Assembly (NCBI GenBank): GCA_949987705.1
Contig: OX465281.1
Coordinates: 155,882,393-155,946,392 of the forward strand
From: Thereva unica
Taxonomy: Eukaryota > Arthropoda > Insecta > Diptera > Therevidae
Direction: 5' to 3'
DNA: 64,000 nt
The notes beneath the pieces are model-generated. The model saw only the letters and a list, made by a program, of their open reading frames with translations, was not told where the DNA came from and ran no database searches. Made by a program: the position numbers and the translations under genes. Positions 24,177 to 34,620 of the stretch are shown piece after piece. The stretch's first letter is position 1, and the number at the start of each line of letters is the position of its first letter.

Positions 24177-24390
24177 TAGTAACGGTATGAATTTGTAGCA
24201 TGTATTGTATACCCTATGAGTACCAGTAGTAGGGTGCCGCTGAGTGCGATGGCGGCTGTGGAATGGGTGTGAGTGCGCGCCCATGTTAGGTGGTATTTGG
24301 CAAGGGTCCAAACTCGATTGCGGTCATTTACAGGGTTAGGTAACGAGAACAGGAGATTAATTTGGAGTTCATATGGATCATATGAATCTG
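24177..24390 (-). pseudogene. Gypsy-2 env-like C-terminal remnant
   Basis: A minus-strand open stretch of about 65 codons ending in TAG at 24177 carries a hydrophobic segment (IALSGTLLLVLIGY) followed by a short polar tail, as in the transmembrane end of Gypsy envelope proteins. It directly follows the start of an RNase H sequence, so a deletion has joined pol to env. The remaining 480 bp up to the polypurine tract are non-coding. The identification rests on position and the membrane segment only. Confidence 0.4.
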
Positions 24391-24817
24391 GGTATGAGTA
24401 GTGGAGGGGGAGACTAGAGAGGACTTAATTGCATGAAATGCTTCTTCGCATTTGGAAGTCCCGGGTAATTTAATACCTTTTCGTAGTAAATTTGCTAAGG
24501 GGCGAAATTAATCATGAATTTTTTGTAGTTGGATAAGCTGCGTTTGCCTAACTGTGCGGAGTACTGGGAAGTTTTGAACGCATTTCGTTTTTCTGGGGTC
24601 TAGTAAGGCTCCTTTTTTAGAGCATACGGGACCCAAGTAAACCACTTTTTTTTTCGGAGGAATTGCCATTTTTCCGGGGGTAATTTGAGATTATTTTTTC
24701 TTAATCTCTCAAAGGCTCTGCGTACTTTACAGTGGTAGTCCACAAAGTTTTTAATGTAGATGGCGATACCGTCTAGATAAATGAAACATTCGAAGAGTAG
24801 CAGGCCTGTGAGGACAT
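24391..24817 (-). pseudogene. Gypsy-2 pol: RT catalytic end and start of RNase H (mutated)
   Basis: Reading leftwards from BEL-1, the frame gives the RT active-site region with CFIYLDG at about 24768-24790 where YLDD is expected, so the second catalytic aspartate is lost. It continues as RAFERLRKNNLKL and then, after frameshifts and a stop near 24590, as remnants of LGPVCSK and of the RNase H start (CEEAFHAIKSSL, about 24415-24450). The rest of RNase H and all of integrase are deleted. The frame joins, through the GACAT TSD of BEL-1, with the pol half at 30670. Confidence 0.75.
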
Positions 24818-25054
24818 TGTTAAATTAAACACACGTTCTTCAAAAAATCGTTACAAATTTATTTTACTTGTTAAATATACATAAATCGTTCTTCCGTTTA
24901 TAATTCGTTGTTTTTATAATCGCGGTCAGTTTTAGACTGCTTGCGATAAAAATTGAGTAATCAGATCAGCTGGCGATGTCGGTGGGAATTTTTGTATAGC
25001 GGTAAAAACTTGGATGTCGTTGTAATTATTTCGATGGTGTTAGAATTTTCAACA
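24818..25054 (-). repeat. BEL-1 3' LTR
   Basis: Minus-strand LTR, TGTTGAAAATT...TTTAACA, identical to 30433-30669. A short purine stretch (GGAGGA) precedes it. Confidence 0.93.
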
Positions 25055-25076
25055 TCCTCCGGCCGCGCGATGGCAA

Positions 25077-28000
25077 TTAACTGATCTCTAAAGGGTAGAG
25101 TAACTGCACAGGTCGCCGCAATGTTTTCCTGTCATTAAATCTTACCGCGCAAGCCCTGATCTTGTTGTCCCTACCAGGATAAACTTCTTCTACTACCGCA
25201 AGCTTCCAATACTGCCTTCTAACAAGTGGATCGTGAACTTGTACAACATCCCCAGGTTTAAGCTGCGAGGAAAAACTCTTTGGTGTATTATGTGCAGATC
25301 GCAGTTGATGAAGATATTCAATCTTCCATCTGTTCCAAAAAGAATTTAAAGTTTTAAATCGCTCCGTCCATGCCCGTCGAATGTCGTTTGAGCCTCGAAT
25401 TTCAATCGCAGACGCCATCAAAGAACAAGATTTGCCTAGTAGAAAATGCGCAGGCGACAATGGGTTTAAATCCAAGGGATCCTCTGAAACATAAGTTAAA
25501 GGTCTAGAATTTACAATACCTTCTACTTCGGTTAGCAATGTTGTCAACTCTTCGTCATCCAAGGTAGCTTTCCCGATAGCCATTTTTAAACAAGCTTTCA
25601 CGCTTCGCACTAGCCTCTCCCAAAATCCACCCCACCAGGGTGCTCGTTCGACGATAAATTTCCATGTTATTCCTTTTTCGCTTAAGAAGTCGTGTAGTTT
25701 TTCTCCAGCCACAAAATCGACAAGACATGAAAGTTCCTTAGAGGCTCGTTTGAAAGTGCGAGCGTTATCTGAATAAATAGTTTGGGGAGCACCACGTCTG
25801 GCTATAAAACGCCGTAATCCCAGCAAGCAGCTTTTCGTTGTTACGTCTGGAAGTAGTTCTAGATGAACTGCTCTAACTGCAGCACACGTGAAGAGCATAA
25901 TATAACATTTCCTACTAGAAGTTCCAGCCAAGGGTTTTGTGTAAAGTGGACCAGCGAAGTCAATTCCGGTGGTTTCGAAGGGGTGAGCGCTAACAACTCT
26001 GTCACGTGGTAAAGGTGCGAATGGTTGTGAAGCCGGCTTACTATTCATCTTCTTACACAACACGCATTGTTTTACGACTGTTTTTACTAGCTGCCTCGCC
26101 TTAGGAATCCAATATTTTTCTCTGATTCGACACAGCACAAGATTAACTCCTCCATGCATAGTTCGTATATGTAAATCCCGAGCTAGAAGTAGACTCAAAT
26201 GAGAAGATTTTGGAATAATAATCGGACTGTGAACGTTAACGTCTTCAGAAGCAAATCGCAATCGGCTGCCAACACGCAATATACCTGTATCGTCTAAATA
26301 TGGTGATAATGTTAGAATATTAGAAGATGACTTTATATTTCGGCCATTCAAAAGCGCCCGTAGTTCTTCCAAATAACTGTTCTGCTGCACATACTTAATC
26401 CAATAATACTCGGCCTTTTCTAATTCTTCTGCCACTAGATACTTTGAAACTCTTCTAATTTTCTTCTTCGTATGCTCTATAAAACGCAAAGCATATGCTG
26501 TGACCCTTAAAAGCTTTCTCCAATCGCTACAATCTGTAAATGAAAATAATGGTTCTACTAAACAGTTACCTTCCTGGATTTGCGATTCATTTTTAGCTTG
26601 ATTTACCAAGAAAACTGGAGTTGTCAAATTTTCACAGTCAAAGTCTTGCAGAGGCCATTTATTTGGGAACTCTTGTAGCCACCATGGACCCTTAAACCAC
26701 ATTGGAATCTTCGTTAATTGTTTGCCATTTAACCCTCTAGTTATTAAGTCAGCTGGGTTTTCGTTGCCGGGACAGTATCGCCATTGATCCACTTTCACAA
26801 GTCGGTGAATCTCTCTAACTCGATTAGTCACATACTGCTTCCACTTTTCGGGGTTTCCTCGAATCCAATACAAAGTAATTTTCGAATCCGTCCATAGATA
26901 CGTTGGAAAATTCAATTTTAATTTGCTATGCAAATACTCACATAATCTGGAAGCAATAAGCGCTGCTGTTAGTTCTAACCTAGGAATAGTAACATCCGAA
27001 GGTCCATCTTCTTTCAGAGGGGAAACTCGACTTTTAGCGCACAAAAATCGCACTTCTACTACTTGTGATTTGGAAATATTTCTAACATAAGCTACGCAAC
27101 CATAAGCCTTGGGACTTGCATCAGCGAAAATATGTAATTCTTCTTCCATTGGATGTAATATGCCACTAACACATCTAGGTATCACAATTTCTCTCAAGTG
27201 ATGAAGATACTCGCAGCATTCTTGCCAAGTCTTAAGTAGTTCGTTCGGCAGCTCTTCATCCCACTGTAGACCCAAACGCCAAGCTGACTGAAACAATATT
27301 TTCAATTTGATGACACAAGGTCCTACCAAGCCGATTGGATCATATATTCGAGCGATGAGCTGTAAGAGATTGCGCTTCGTTCCTCTGTTCAGTGACTTAA
27401 GAAACCTGGTAACCGATTCTACATCTACAAATATTTCGTCCAAAGAAACATTCCACGGTATTCCTAAAACTTTCTGAATTGGGGGGCTTCCATGATCTCC
27501 AGTCATCAAGTTACGGCAATTAGTATCACTGCAGTTCCATTTTCTCAAATTCATGGACGCTCTTTTCATTATGATATTAGCTTCCTTATATAATTTTTCA
27601 CAAGCCGCTTCATCGTTAACGCTAGCAACCAAGTCGTCCACATAAAAACATTCGCGAAGGATTTTGCACGAATCCGGATAATTGCATTCTTCTAATTCCA
27701 AATGTTTTTGTATCGTTGCACTCAGCAGGAAAGGGCTGCAAGTAACCCCAAATGTGACACGCGTCATTCTATAAACCTGCAATTCTGGAAGATTACTAGT
27801 TGATCCTATTCTAGTCGCGAACCAAAAAAATTTGTGCGAATCACGATCCTCCTTTGCCAGCGAAATTTGTAGAAATGCTTTCTCTATATCAGCAGTCAAT
27901 CCAATCCGTCCTAGTCGAAAATTCAGCAATACCTTTAGAATATCCGGTAATAAATTAGAACCCTTCTCCAACTGATTGTTCAAAGATAATGCTTCACCAG

Positions 28001-30344
28001 CGTGTGCCGAAGCGTCAAACACAATGCGTAATTTCGTCGTTACTTTATCATTCCTATATACAGGTCTATGGGGCAAATAAAATTCATTTTTACACGAACT
28101 CTGTTCCTCTACCTTTTCCGCTATCCCATTATCTATATATTCGTGCATTGCATTGTCATATTCGAGTAGTCTCTGTGGCTCTTTCAGTAATTTACGCAAA
28201 GACGAATAAAATCTCGTTAAGGAACTAGCTCTATTGTTTTCGAATGACTTAATTACCGATTTCCACGGTAAAGAAACCTCGTACCGTTCCTTATTTCGAA
28301 GGATGTAATTTTCTTTAAATCTTTTAGTAAAATCATCAGCAACCTCTTCTTCGTTATTTATTCCCAATGCATCTAACCTCCAAAAATCCCTAAAATCAAA
28401 ATCGTTAGTAAAACATATGTGCATAGTTATGCTAGACTGTAATCTGCTACTGGAGTCTTCTGCAGTTCCCTGAAGTGTCCAACCAAACTCGGTATCGATC
28501 GCCGTTAATGTTCCCGAGAGACGTTTAATAACACCTGTTGCAAACTTCCAGTACTGATCTGCACCGATTAGTATACTAATTCCTTGCTCCATACATGAAT
28601 TTTCCGCACAGACATCTGCTAATTTTAATTGATGATCGTTATGGTCTTGATAATCAGCTGTAGCTAAAACATCAATACAAATTTCGGGAACCACAATAGC
28701 GTCTAAAAATAAAACTTTATTATTATATTGCCCCTTCAAATACATTCTCACGATTTCATATTGTTTCGCTGGAGGTTTGCTGCTTTCACCAAAGGGAATA
28801 ATACTCATTTGTTTTGAACCAATTACCGGTAAATTCAGTGCTCTGGCGATTTTCTTACGCACAAATGACAATTGGCTTCCACCATCTAATATCAACCGCA
28901 CAAACAAACCTGGCTGAGCCCTTTTTGCTGACGCGTATACGCAGGCGGTCTGCAAATGCACTTTCACTTGTTTTGAATCAAATTTTGCGGCATATAAATT
29001 TAATGCCGATGATTGTTGTTTATTTATTTTCGTTTTAACCGGATTTGATATTCCTTTAAAGGTTGGATCACACATTGGAGTTATATGTCTTCCCTTACAC
29101 TTTCCACAAATAAGATTAGGCACTCGACAGGATTTTGTAAGATGCCCCCGCTTTGCACATCGAAAACACCTTCCCTCTGTCAATAATATTTTTTTTCGTT
29201 CATCAATAGAAGTATTCGCATCACAATCATTGGGAGAATGGCTGGTGGCTTTACAAAACAAACACGGCTCCTTGATAGCTGTTGTAAACAAATTGGCTGC
29301 AGTGCTAAACGATTTCGAATAAGTTTTTCCTGTTGGCCCTCTTGCTTCATTCGACCTTTCTAATGAATTTACCTCTTTCCTTAGGAATTTTAGGAGAGCT
29401 TTTGTTTGTTTGTCTCCTTCAAATTCGATAGAGCTGGCAGCATCTGTCTGGGTAGCTTCAGCATCTGCCGTTGTAACGTCATATGATTCTGCACCGGGTT
29501 CTGATTTATCCAGCTCGCTGGAGTAATATCGATGAAAATCAACACGAAGGTCACTTGGAAGACATCGTAATATGATTGTCTTAAGCATGATGTAGTAGTG
29601 GCTAGAGGGGATTCCTAATGCTGTAAGTGATCGTGTACCAGACATCACTGAATTATAAAGAACACGTAAACCTTTTGCGTCGTTTTTTGAAAATACAGGT
29701 TTCAACGACATTAATTGCTGCATGGTGGTGTCAATGATTTTTTCACGATCACCGTATTCTTCTTCCAGTAAAGCTATCGCTCCTTCGTAGCAACCTTGTG
29801 TTGGTGTGAATCCACCTACTACATCAGCTGCCTTTCCTGTTAGAGAGGACAAGAGATAATTAAATTTATCGACGGTGCTGAGGGTGACATTGTCATGGAC
29901 GGCTGCTTTAAATTGTTCCCAAAAGGGTAGCCATTCTTTGAGATCACCCGAAAATTTCTTTAATTGTAATTTCGGTAATTTGACGCTGTCTTGCTTTTCA
30001 GCCCGAGGAGCTGAAGGCCTTTCTACAGGTTCTTGTAAGCGGTGGATTTTGTTCAATCGAACCTTTAGACGAGCTAAGGCGTTAACGGCGTTATCATCAT
30101 ATTCCGCTATTTTTTCGTATTCCGTCTTAGCTTCTTCAGGCTTTACAAGAGCTTTCATTTCTTCGTTCGTCCTCCTTAGATTTTCGTGCACAACCTGCAA
30201 CCGTTCTTTATAAGAAGATAATTCTTCTTCGATATCATCCAGGTTGTCCATATTTTTGTTGGGCTTCGATTCCGTGCTTTGGAGGTATTCGTTGACGGCC
30301 TTTGTTAACTTTGTTATCTGCCCACGATAGGCCGCTCGATCCAT
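25077..30344 (-). CDS. BEL-1 Gag-Pol polyprotein, 1755 aa
   Basis: The ATG at 30344 opens one frame with every BEL/Pao domain in order. Gag (DUF1759 type) spans about residues 120-290, with CCHC-type knuckles at about 361-374 and 393-406 and a further CxxC at 413. The aspartic protease (DUF1758 type) has LDGGS at 486-490. RT runs from about 770, with LTADIEKAFLQI and the catalytic YVDD at 901-904, followed by the A17/RNase H region (FADASPKAYG, LWTDSK). Integrase has H1392, H1397, C1427, C1430 and the DDE residues D1462, D1526 and E1576, then a DUF5641 C-terminal domain. No stop, frameshift or lost catalytic residue is seen, so the protein may be functional. Confidence 0.96.
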   Translation of the reverse strand: MDRAAYRGQITKLTKAVNEYLQSTESKPNKNMDNLDDIEEELSSYKERLQVVHENLRRTNEEMKALVKPEEAKTEYEKIAEYDDNAVNALARLKVRLNKIHRLQEPVERPSAPRAEKQDSVKLPKLQLKKFSGDLKEWLPFWEQFKAAVHDNVTLSTVDKFNYLLSSLTGKAADVVGGFTPTQGCYEGAIALLEEEYGDREKIIDTTMQQLMSLKPVFSKNDAKGLRVLYNSVMSGTRSLTALGIPSSHYYIMLKTIILRCLPSDLRVDFHRYYSSELDKSEPGAESYDVTTADAEATQTDAASSIEFEGDKQTKALLKFLRKEVNSLERSNEARGPTGKTYSKSFSTAANLFTTAIKEPCLFCKATSHSPNDCDANTSIDERKKILLTEGRCFRCAKRGHLTKSCRVPNLICGKCKGRHITPMCDPTFKGISNPVKTKINKQQSSALNLYAAKFDSKQVKVHLQTACVYASAKRAQPGLFVRLILDGGSQLSFVRKKIARALNLPVIGSKQMSIIPFGESSKPPAKQYEIVRMYLKGQYNNKVLFLDAIVVPEICIDVLATADYQDHNDHQLKLADVCAENSCMEQGISILIGADQYWKFATGVIKRLSGTLTAIDTEFGWTLQGTAEDSSSRLQSSITMHICFTNDFDFRDFWRLDALGINNEEEVADDFTKRFKENYILRNKERYEVSLPWKSVIKSFENNRASSLTRFYSSLRKLLKEPQRLLEYDNAMHEYIDNGIAEKVEEQSSCKNEFYLPHRPVYRNDKVTTKLRIVFDASAHAGEALSLNNQLEKGSNLLPDILKVLLNFRLGRIGLTADIEKAFLQISLAKEDRDSHKFFWFATRIGSTSNLPELQVYRMTRVTFGVTCSPFLLSATIQKHLELEECNYPDSCKILRECFYVDDLVASVNDEAACEKLYKEANIIMKRASMNLRKWNCSDTNCRNLMTGDHGSPPIQKVLGIPWNVSLDEIFVDVESVTRFLKSLNRGTKRNLLQLIARIYDPIGLVGPCVIKLKILFQSAWRLGLQWDEELPNELLKTWQECCEYLHHLREIVIPRCVSGILHPMEEELHIFADASPKAYGCVAYVRNISKSQVVEVRFLCAKSRVSPLKEDGPSDVTIPRLELTAALIASRLCEYLHSKLKLNFPTYLWTDSKITLYWIRGNPEKWKQYVTNRVREIHRLVKVDQWRYCPGNENPADLITRGLNGKQLTKIPMWFKGPWWLQEFPNKWPLQDFDCENLTTPVFLVNQAKNESQIQEGNCLVEPLFSFTDCSDWRKLLRVTAYALRFIEHTKKKIRRVSKYLVAEELEKAEYYWIKYVQQNSYLEELRALLNGRNIKSSSNILTLSPYLDDTGILRVGSRLRFASEDVNVHSPIIIPKSSHLSLLLARDLHIRTMHGGVNLVLCRIREKYWIPKARQLVKTVVKQCVLCKKMNSKPASQPFAPLPRDRVVSAHPFETTGIDFAGPLYTKPLAGTSSRKCYIMLFTCAAVRAVHLELLPDVTTKSCLLGLRRFIARRGAPQTIYSDNARTFKRASKELSCLVDFVAGEKLHDFLSEKGITWKFIVERAPWWGGFWERLVRSVKACLKMAIGKATLDDEELTTLLTEVEGIVNSRPLTYVSEDPLDLNPLSPAHFLLGKSCSLMASAIEIRGSNDIRRAWTERFKTLNSFWNRWKIEYLHQLRSAHNTPKSFSSQLKPGDVVQVHDPLVRRQYWKLAVVEEVYPGRDNKIRACAVRFNDRKTLRRPVQLLYPLEIS

Positions 30345-30412
30345 TGTTAACCGTTTAAATTTTCTTTATTTATTTTAATTTTAATTTTAATTTTCGTTCC
30401 GCGGTACAATCG

Positions 30413-30430
30413 TCCCGGGTTTCGGCACCA
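30413..30430 (-). promoter_or_regulatory. BEL-1 primer-binding site
   Basis: The minus strand reads TGGTGCCGAAACCCGGGA two bases after the 5' LTR, the complement of a tRNA 3' end including CCA. I do not assign the tRNA. Confidence 0.75.
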
Positions 30431-30432
30431 AA

Positions 30433-30669
30433 TGTTAAATTAAACACACGTTCTTCAAAAAATCGTTACAAATTTATTTTACTTGTTAAATATACATAAA
30501 TCGTTCTTCCGTTTATAATTCGTTGTTTTTATAATCGCGGTCAGTTTTAGACTGCTTGCGATAAAAATTGAGTAATCAGATCAGCTGGCGATGTCGGTGG
30601 GAATTTTTGTATAGCGGTAAAAACTTGGATGTCGTTGTAATTATTTCGATGGTGTTAGAATTTTCAACA
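30433..30669 (-). repeat. BEL-1 5' LTR
   Basis: Upstream LTR of BEL-1, 237 bp, identical to 24818-25054, with the GACAT TSD directly outside it at 30670-30674. Confidence 0.93.
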
Positions 30670-32150
30670 GACATAATTCTTAAGCAGTTTTTTCCCACCA
30701 TTGAGGCCCGGTGGTTTAGGGAGCACTGGTAGGGGTAAGTTCGACTGACTTTTACTGGGTTGAACAATATCGTTGTCCAACATTTCTCTTAGTTGGTCGT
30801 TTATGACTTGCCTTTGCGTCTCGGGCAATCTATACATTTTTTGGTTAATGTTAATGTGTTGGTCGTAGACCATGGGGATCTCATATCGTAGAGCTTCCGT
30901 GTAGGTGAGCTTGTCCCCTTTTAAGTGGAATATGTTGGAATATTCGTAACATAGATCCCGTATGGACCGCTTCTCTTCGGCCATTAGAGGGTGGTCGAGG
31001 CTGAGTTCCTCGTCTAGCTGTTTGAAGCGCGTTTCACGCTCAAGGTCCGGATACTCATGATCCGGGAATATGTATCGTAGATGACAGATGGAATCGATTT
31101 CCTTTTCATTCGTTCCCAACTTCACTTTTGCTCTTTTTTCCTGGGGTATACCTTGCGGGATGGCACCATTATTGGGTATACTTTGGAGCCTTGCGTTAGA
31201 TGACGATGGGGTACTGGCGTTCCTGAGACCGTCTGGTTCAGAGCCTGTAAGATACTCACATACGTCATTAGCATTCCTTGGAGGCTTAGGGTTGTTGTTA
31301 GAGGCTAGGTGAATAGTTGTGTAGTCTTTGATTGGGGCGAGCGTAAGGGATAGGCTCGTCAGGACTACTGGTTGGGAGTTAACGTTGATGAGACCAACAT
31401 ACACTGTTTTTGTTCCAGTTGGCAAGAGGGAATTGGCGAGGAATACTCCTTCGCTCGGCTCGTAAGATTCACAGAGCATTTCCTCCTCTAACCTTAGGGG
31501 AATGGGGACCACCATTTGAGACCGGCTTGGTAGGCGAATGGATTTCTCCAATGCCACGTTATATTTGCCTGAATTGGTCTCATAGTCGTTGGAGTTGTTT
31601 TCCAACCTTGAACCATCTAGAGATAGGCAGCTGGTATTCCTCTCTGAGGCTACCTGGGAGACACCACCGGGGTTTATCTCGGCTACTACGAGTTGAGATT
31701 CCCTGGTTTGGGTTTGCTCCTGCTGCTCCCTAGGGTTTGACTTGGCGGAACCATTGCGTAATGGAATTGCAATTTCTACTGGGTTGATTTCCGTGCGAGG
31801 AAATCGCAGTGTTTGGTTTGGACCTTCGACGTTACAGTTTTTGGAAAGAAAGTCGTTTCCTAACAGACCATCGTTAGGGATTTCTTGTGTATTTTGCACA
31901 ATTTGGAAGGTGCATGGGAGGGGGGTGTTTAGAATGATGTTCCCCTGACAGCTCCCTAAGGTTTTTCCTTGACCGTATGGCGTTTGTAGTGTGCATTTTT
32001 TAGTGGGATCTGGTAAGTTGGGATCCTTTAGTTTTTTATGTTTTAATATACTGACCTCAGCGCCGGTGTCCACTGCCAGGTCGGCTTTGCCGTTAAGGCT
32101 TATGTCTAGAGGAAGAGTGACGAGTGGAACACTTGGTTCGGGTGCATGAG
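30670..32150 (-). pseudogene. Gypsy-2 pol: protease and RT N-terminus
   Basis: The frame contains the retropepsin motif VDTGAEVSIL near 32073 (with GLLGNDFL further on), a long linker, and the start of RT (YRLPETQRQVINDQLREML, then IVQPSKS). Then, within GGKKLLKNYV, it skips from the RT fingers straight to the sequence before the active site, an in-frame deletion of most of the palm. BEL-1 interrupts the frame at 30669. The 469 codons from the GTG at 32073 are open; the frame extends upstream towards the gag end. Protease could be intact, RT cannot be. Confidence 0.82.
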
Positions 32151-32177
32151 GCCCCCCTTTAGTAATATTTTGAGGGC

Positions 32178-34346
32178 TTATTGTCGGGCCGGGGTTTCTT
32201 GGTCCGACTGCGGGGAGTTTCCCGCTTGTTGTGCTTCCCAGCGCTGTCTTTGGTGACAGTCATCCACCGTGTGGCCACGTCTGTGGCAGAAATCACATCT
32301 ACATCTAATATTGAACACTGACCTTGTGTTATTGGTTGCCTGTTGACGGTTATTGGGTTGGTTGGTTCCATTATTCATGGGTCGGTTGTTTGGTTGTCTA
32401 TTATTATTCTGGTTAGGGGGTTGTTGGTCGGAATAGCGATAATTACCCATAGGTTGTGACCGCGGGTCTGGGTAACGGTTGTTACCTTGGAACTGAGACC
32501 GTTGGTTGGAGTAGCGATTATTATTATTATTATTATATGAAGGCCCCTGGTTTTGGTAGCGATTATTATTATTATTATTAAACGACGGCCCCTGGTTCTG
32601 GTAACGATTGTTATTATATGAGGACCTTGTGGGTTCTATTGGTCGGGGGCAGTCCCTCGCGTCGTGCGAGTTGGACCGGCAGATTATGCAGAAGGGCGTG
32701 TTTTTACGTTTTAAACAGTCTGCATAAGTATGCCCTCTGTTTCTGCAGTAGCTACAAGTGATGTTTAAGGGTTTATTTTCATTATTTGGAACGGGGCTTA
32801 AAGTTGTTACTTGGTTGGCGCTTTGTAGTGGCGCCGGCGGTTTTGTTTGTATTGTGTTTGCTGGGTTTGTGGGTGGGGCGTATGTTGTGTACATTACCTG
32901 TGGGCTTATCGGGCTCTGGAGTGTTGTTTGCGGCGTTGTTGGTGTTGGCGGGGCGGTATACTGAGTGTTTGTACTGGGCGTATGTGTTGGGGCTGTTTGA
33001 TAGATATTTTCCGGCATATAGGTAGGGACTGGTTGTCCATAAGGGTTATATGCCGGTTGAGGCACTGTCATTTGATAGGAGGAATACATAGAATTTTGTT
33101 GCAGCTTCTCCATATCTAGTGCCTTTTGGGTTAGGCTGTCAAGTGTATCCTCTCCCAGAGTTAGTAGGTACTGGCAGAGGTGGGGGTTAGTAACCCCACT
33201 CCGCAGGGCATTTTTTGCGAAATCTTGCAGTTGGGCCTTTACGGCCGGTGCTGCCATCGCACCATATTTAGTGGTGGCCGCCTCTTCGCATAGCGACAAC
33301 TGCTGTTTGATTCTAGTGGTATAGGCCGTGAGCGGCTCTAAGGGGAACTGGCGTAATTGAATTAATTTATTGACCAGTTCTTGATATGTTTCCCTGGGAA
33401 GATAAGTCCTGTTTAGGAGGTTTTCTGCCTCCTCAAAAGTGGCAGGTTGGGAGGAGGCAATTAACTGGTAGGCCTCTCCCCGAAGCCTAGTTGGGTAAAT
33501 TTGAATGAAGGCGGCCTTTTCTTGTTCTGTCAGGCACTGTAGTACCCGACGGCAACAGCCTAGGAACATTTGTAGTTCAGTTGCCATCGTCGGGTTTTGG
33601 CCGCCAGAGAAAAGAGGGACTAGTTGAGCCGTTAATTTGGCGACTTTAATATATTCGTCGGCCATGGCTGTAGGAAATTCTTTTTGTAGTAAAGATTTGA
33701 CAAGACGACTGTCTTGAAAGGTCGCCTCCTCTTCCTCCAGGAGGGACAAGGATCGGGTAGAGAGATCGACCCAATCCGCGAGTAGGTCTATTGGGGCGTA
33801 ATCGGGTTCGGGCGGTTCAGCGTTACTGTTTTCACAATGGTCCCTATCCTCTATGCTAACCTTATCTACTACTTCAAGGGGGCGTGGGAGACTATTTTTG
33901 AAATTGAGGAGGTCCTGTTTAAATTTTAGGGCCTCCTCTTTGAATGCTTCGACTTTAGCCTTTCTTTCTAGGCTGGCCCTTTGGATTTGTTTATCCACGG
34001 CCTCAAAATGTACTATATTAAATTTTCCAGTCTCCTGCGCCCGCTTAAGTATGTATTCTAATCTTGATGTTAAACCTACTTGTTTCTCTCCTTCTCCTAA
34101 GATGGTTCCACTTCGGAGACGTCTGGGGGATGTTTGGGGTGTTTCTGATGGGGTGGTTGTTGATTGCTGTGTTGATATTGGTGTCGAGGTGATCCCTCGT
34201 TGGGTCACCTGGCAGGACGCTGGGGTGTCGGTGGCTCCTGATGAAGTAGAGGGGCCTGGTGTGGTTAAGTCCCTGGCTGGTGTTTGGTGGTCCCTCGGTG
34301 GGGGAGTCTCGTGTTTGTTGTTGTCCCCTTGTTGGCCCTCGGACAT
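32178..34346 (-). CDS. Gypsy-2 Gag, 722 aa (intact)
   Basis: The ATG at 34346 gives an uninterrupted structural protein that would assemble into particles and package RNA. Residues 1-90 are Ser/Thr/Pro-rich, about 100-400 hold the capsid-like helical region (FSGGQNP, GEAYQLI, then TYLPRETYQELVNKL), and 430-520 are Pro/Thr-rich. Two adjacent CCHC knuckles lie at 531-544 (CSYCRNRGHTYADC) and 553-566, and a third at 684-697 (CDFCHRRGHTVDDC), with 117 residues of Asn/Gln/Arg repeats between the second and third. Its preservation contrasts with the gutted pol downstream. The stop is at 32178 and pol is in another frame. Confidence 0.88.
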   Translation of the reverse strand: MSEGQQGDNNKHETPPPRDHQTPARDLTTPGPSTSSGATDTPASCQVTQRGITSTPISTQQSTTTPSETPQTSPRRLRSGTILGEGEKQVGLTSRLEYILKRAQETGKFNIVHFEAVDKQIQRASLERKAKVEAFKEEALKFKQDLLNFKNSLPRPLEVVDKVSIEDRDHCENSNAEPPEPDYAPIDLLADWVDLSTRSLSLLEEEEATFQDSRLVKSLLQKEFPTAMADEYIKVAKLTAQLVPLFSGGQNPTMATELQMFLGCCRRVLQCLTEQEKAAFIQIYPTRLRGEAYQLIASSQPATFEEAENLLNRTYLPRETYQELVNKLIQLRQFPLEPLTAYTTRIKQQLSLCEEAATTKYGAMAAPAVKAQLQDFAKNALRSGVTNPHLCQYLLTLGEDTLDSLTQKALDMEKLQQNSMYSSYQMTVPQPAYNPYGQPVPTYMPENIYQTAPTHTPSTNTQYTAPPTPTTPQTTLQSPISPQVMYTTYAPPTNPANTIQTKPPAPLQSANQVTTLSPVPNNENKPLNITCSYCRNRGHTYADCLKRKNTPFCIICRSNSHDARDCPRPIEPTRSSYNNNRYQNQGPSFNNNNNNRYQNQGPSYNNNNNNRYSNQRSQFQGNNRYPDPRSQPMGNYRYSDQQPPNQNNNRQPNNRPMNNGTNQPNNRQQATNNTRSVFNIRCRCDFCHRRGHTVDDCHQRQRWEAQQAGNSPQSDQETPARQ

Positions 34347-34600
34347 AGGGCGTCTCCTGGGCAGGGATGAAGCCCACTAAAAGTCCCGCGATGCTATACA
34401 ATGGGGGGTGAGCGCGTGCTCGCCTGGAGCAGAGGCACCGTGGTTGTACACCCCCGAGCGAGGATTCGTGGAGGATCTGGGATATTTTATGCGCTGCAGT
34501 GGCAGACGCTAACACTGCCCCCAAGTCAGGCTCAGCCTTGGGTTGGAGGTCAAGGAGCCTAGACCAGCAGTATTAACGTTTTTACTATTTGCGCACCCAG

Positions 34601-34618
34601 ATCCTACCGGCTGCGCCA
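34601..34618 (-). promoter_or_regulatory. Gypsy-2 primer-binding site (tRNA-Ser type)
   Basis: The minus strand reads TGGCGCAGCCGGTAGGAT two bases after the 5' LTR. It closely matches the complement of the insect tRNA-Ser 3' end used by 17.6/297-type elements. Confidence 0.75.
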
Positions 34619-34620
34619 AT

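Larger units (their letters stand above)
24818..30669 (-). mobile_element. BEL-1: complete, intact BEL/Pao retrotransposon
   Basis: Two LTRs of 237 bp (24818-25054, 30433-30669) are identical by eye, and a 5-bp GACAT TSD flanks the element (24813-24817, 30670-30674). A primer-binding site adjoins the 5' LTR and a single uninterrupted gag-pol ORF fills the interior. This is the youngest and innermost insertion, sitting in the RT gene of Gypsy-2. Confidence 0.95.
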
